Source: Gemmatimonadota bacterium (GTDB taxonomy: Bacteria; Latescibacterota; UBA2968; UBA8231). Taken from it: 6,865 nucleotides of DNA. Shown piece by piece: positions 5,105-6,865 of the stretch. The notes under the pieces are model-generated. The model saw nothing but the letters and a program-made list of their open reading frames with translations. It did no database searches and had not been told where the DNA came from. Numbering within the stretch: the first letter of the stretch is position 1; each line of letters opens with the position of its first letter. The stretch spans positions 1 through 6,865 of the forward strand of contig VXZF01000674.1 of assembly GCA_009845645.1 (NCBI GenBank). The letters are read 5' to 3'. The position numbers were made by a program, and so were the translations under genes.

Positions 5105-6712
5105 ATGCCCACTCTCTCCCCCACCCACCTCGCTGCCATCGCCCACCGCCGTCGCCTCATAGTCAATTTCGACGTGACCTTTGCGATTAATGTGCAGCAT
5201 CGCCGCAACCCGGATCGGTCCGACCTCGTGGAGCATCTGTTCGAGTTCTCCAACGCGCCCGGGTCGCAGATCGACAGCATTTGGTGGAACTGGGGCGAGG
5301 GGAATCAAGCGCCCTATCCGAGCGAGCACTTGCCGCTATACGACCATCCGCTCTATCAAAAGTGGGCGGACGAAGGAACGGACATCGTCGGCCAAGTTCT
5401 TGAAGCGACCCAGCGCCGTGGCCTAGAGTGCTTCTTTTCGCATCGCATGAACGGCTCGGACAACGACCTCGGCCCGTTTGCGCGCATCCCCGCGAAAGTC
5501 GCGCATCCCGACTGGCTCTTTCGCACGCCTTGGTGTACGCACGAGGACAACGGCTATTGGAATTTCGCCCTGCCCCAAGTACACGAATACGTCCTGCGCA
5601 ATTTGCGCGAAGTGATCGAGCGCTGGTCTTTTGACGGGATGGAGTTGGACTTTGCCCGCGGAGTCGTCTTCCCCGCCGGCCAAGGCTGGTCCAACCGCGA
5701 GCGGCTGACTGAATTCATCGCCCAGTTGCGAGAATTATCATTGGCCGTGAGCGAGCGGCGCGGGCAACCCTTTCTCCTCGCCGCCCGCATCCCCGAGACG
5801 CTCGTGGGCTGTCGCTTCGATGGAATTGATGTCGAGCGCTGGGTCGGCGAGCAATTGATCGACTTGCTGGCCCTCGGCGTGCGCTCTTTTGAGGTGGATC
5901 TGGCGGACTTCCGGCGCGTGGTCGCGGGCACCCCAGTCAAGCTCTATCCGTCCATCGACGATCACCACGCTACAGACGGCTACCAAAATCCCGGCATCGA
6001 GGTGCTGCGCGGAGTAGCGGCCAATTGGTGGCATCAAGGCGCGGACGGCATTCACACCTTTAACTTCAACTACGCGACCGACGCCCCGTACGCCGGCCAA
6101 GATTGGCCCAGCCATCTCCGTGCCTACCAAGAGCTAGGCGCGGTCGCAACGCTCCGCACCAAGGACAAGCGCTTCGTCGTCCAGCGTCGCGGAGGCGGTC
6201 ACGGCCCCACCGTGATACCCAACCCCGAGGATTGGGCCACCCCGAGGCACACCTACGCCAACACCAACATGCTGGCCCAACTGCCCGCAGCCGTGCCCAA
6301 CGACGAACACACCGATCTCCTGCTGCAAATACACGTGGGACTCGACCGAGCCACCGAGCGCATTGTCACGGCAGAACTGCGCCTCTTGCTGTCCGACCCG
6401 GACGCAGCGGACTTGCCCGAGGCTCAACGCCTACCACCAGTGCAAGTGGCGACCATCGGTCATCCCGACGGGGAACTCGTCAATATCCCGGCGGCGCAAG
6501 GGGTGGAACGAACCGTGCAGATACGGCTGAACAATGCGTTGCTGGAGCAGCCGACCGTAGACGATGGCTGGTTGATTTGGCCGGTCAAGGAGATGCTCTT
6601 AGCGGCTGGCGCGAATCTGGTCGGCATCAGCACCCAGGGACGAGCAGTCAACGGGTCGCAACTCATCGTCGAAAAGCTGGAAATAGCCGTGGTGTGCGAG
6701 GCTGTGGACTAG
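5105..6712 (+). CDS. Putative TIM-barrel glycoside hydrolase-like protein with C-terminal beta domain
   Basis: A 535-residue protein resembling the loosely defined family-10-like glycosyl hydrolases (GHL10-type) of environmental bacteria; I recognise the type but not a characterised member. Barrel-like strands are visible: RRLIVNFDV (16-24), IDSIWWNWGEG (56-66), GLECFFSHRMN (106-116), FDGMELDFARG (176-186), QPFLLAARIP (221-230), VKLYPSID (278-285) and GADGIHTFNFNY (312-323). E180 and D182 in the GMELDF motif are the best catalytic candidates, with H113-R114 and D285 nearby in the fold. From about residue 360 the sequence changes to beta-rich segments (LRLLLSD, TVQIRLNN, LIVEKLEIAV), suggestive of a sugar-binding-like sandwich. 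There is no signal peptide, so it probably acts in the cytoplasm. It starts 4 nt after the deacetylase stop with no Shine-Dalgarno sequence, fitting translation coupled to that gene. It may act on the product of the deacetylase. Biochemical role unproven. Confidence 0.72.
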   Translation: MPTLSPTHLAAIAHRRRLIVNFDVTFAINVQHRRNPDRSDLVEHLFEFSNAPGSQIDSIWWNWGEGNQAPYPSEHLPLYDHPLYQKWADEGTDIVGQVLEATQRRGLECFFSHRMNGSDNDLGPFARIPAKVAHPDWLFRTPWCTHEDNGYWNFALPQVHEYVLRNLREVIERWSFDGMELDFARGVVFPAGQGWSNRERLTEFIAQLRELSLAVSERRGQPFLLAARIPETLVGCRFDGIDVERWVGEQLIDLLALGVRSFEVDLADFRRVVAGTPVKLYPSIDDHHATDGYQNPGIEVLRGVAANWWHQGADGIHTFNFNYATDAPYAGQDWPSHLRAYQELGAVATLRTKDKRFVVQRRGGGHGPTVIPNPEDWATPRHTYANTNMLAQLPAAVPNDEHTDLLLQIHVGLDRATERIVTAELRLLLSDPDAADLPEAQRLPPVQVATIGHPDGELVNIPAAQGVERTVQIRLNNALLEQPTVDDGWLIWPVKEMLLAAGANLVGISTQGRAVNGSQLIVEKLEIAVVCEAVD

Positions 6713-6756
6713 GCCTTTTGCAAGGCACTCCAGCGGTCGTAGCAAAGCTGGGCTTT
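6713..6756. terminator. Weak hairpins after the hydrolase gene
   Basis: Immediately after the stop, GCCTT-TTGC-AAGGC (6713-6726) can form a 5-bp stem with a 4-nt loop, and AAAGC-TGG-GCTTT (6744-6756) a second 5-bp stem. Neither is followed by a T-run. They might mark the transcript end or serve as processing structures. The rest of the gap to 6826 shows no gene or clear promoter. Confidence 0.25.
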
Positions 6757-6826
6757 CGGCGCACATTATCGGCTAACTTCCAGCGCAGCTTGCCCACGCA
6801 AACGACGATACCGTTGTTAGCAGGTC

Positions 6827-6865
6827 ATGGATCGCATTCTACTGGTAGGTTGCGGCGGCTTCATT
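6827..6865 (+). CDS. N-terminal fragment of a further gene (possibly CrcB/FluC fluoride channel or Rossmann-fold protein)
   Basis: Thirteen codons from an ATG to the right edge encode MDRILLVGCGGFI. Many CrcB/FluC fluoride channels begin with a similar ILLVGxGGFxG stretch, but the GxGGF pattern after a hydrophobic strand also fits a nucleotide-binding Rossmann fold. A CAGG lies very close upstream (6821-6824), too near the ATG to be a convincing ribosome site. The fragment is too short to decide. Confidence 0.4.
   Translation, partial: MDRILLVGCGGFI

Noticed and set aside
6727..6826. Fluoride riboswitch upstream of the possible CrcB/FluC start
   Set aside because: The conserved riboswitch core pattern (GAUGG-type segment with its pseudoknot partners) was not seen in the gap.

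Overview
The window reads as part of a GC-rich bacterial chromosome from a heterotroph. It is tightly packed with metabolic genes, has ordinary Shine-Dalgarno starts, and contains no phage, transposon, tRNA, rRNA or CRISPR signal. The mix of an amidohydrolase-2 protein, a mandelate-racemase-like enolase-superfamily protein, a polysaccharide deacetylase and a putative TIM-barrel glycoside hydrolase is typical of environmental, polysaccharide-using lineages (for example Planctomycetota, Latescibacterota or Poribacteria-like bacteria). That taxonomic guess is weak and rests only on gene content.

Layout from left to right. (1) 1-1103, minus strand: a dicarboxylate/amino-acid:cation symporter of the SDF family, cut off by the left edge before HP2 and TM8. 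(2) 1170-2276, plus strand: an amidohydrolase-2 family protein, divergent from the transporter across a 66-nt gap. (3) 2286-3503, minus strand: an enolase-superfamily protein, convergent with the amidohydrolase and only 9 nt away; a perfect 8-bp GC-rich inverted repeat spans both 3' ends. (4) 3504-3687: an AT-richer intergenic region with a plausible promoter and small palindromes. (5) 3688-4172, plus strand: a hicB-hicA type II toxin-antitoxin pair joined by an ATGA overlap. (6) 4195-5100 and 5105-6712, plus strand: a polysaccharide deacetylase and a putative glycoside hydrolase, 4 nt apart and apparently one transcription unit. (7) 6713-6826: intergenic with weak hairpins. (8) 6827-6865: the first 13 codons of a further plus-strand gene, possibly a CrcB/FluC fluoride channel or a Rossmann-fold protein.

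How the genes may work together (inference): the transporter could import organic acids or amino acids. The amidohydrolase and enolase-superfamily proteins belong to families that act on carboxylates or sugar acids. The deacetylase and hydrolase lack obvious signal peptides, which suggests that they act inside the cell on imported saccharides or other small acylated compounds. The toxin-antitoxin pair looks like a later insertion between the acid-metabolism block and the saccharide block. The most notable feature is that three proteins (amidohydrolase, enolase-superfamily protein, HicA) keep their fold-level motifs but lack residues normally essential for catalysis in their families. They may be divergent enzymes with new chemistry, or partly inactive ones.
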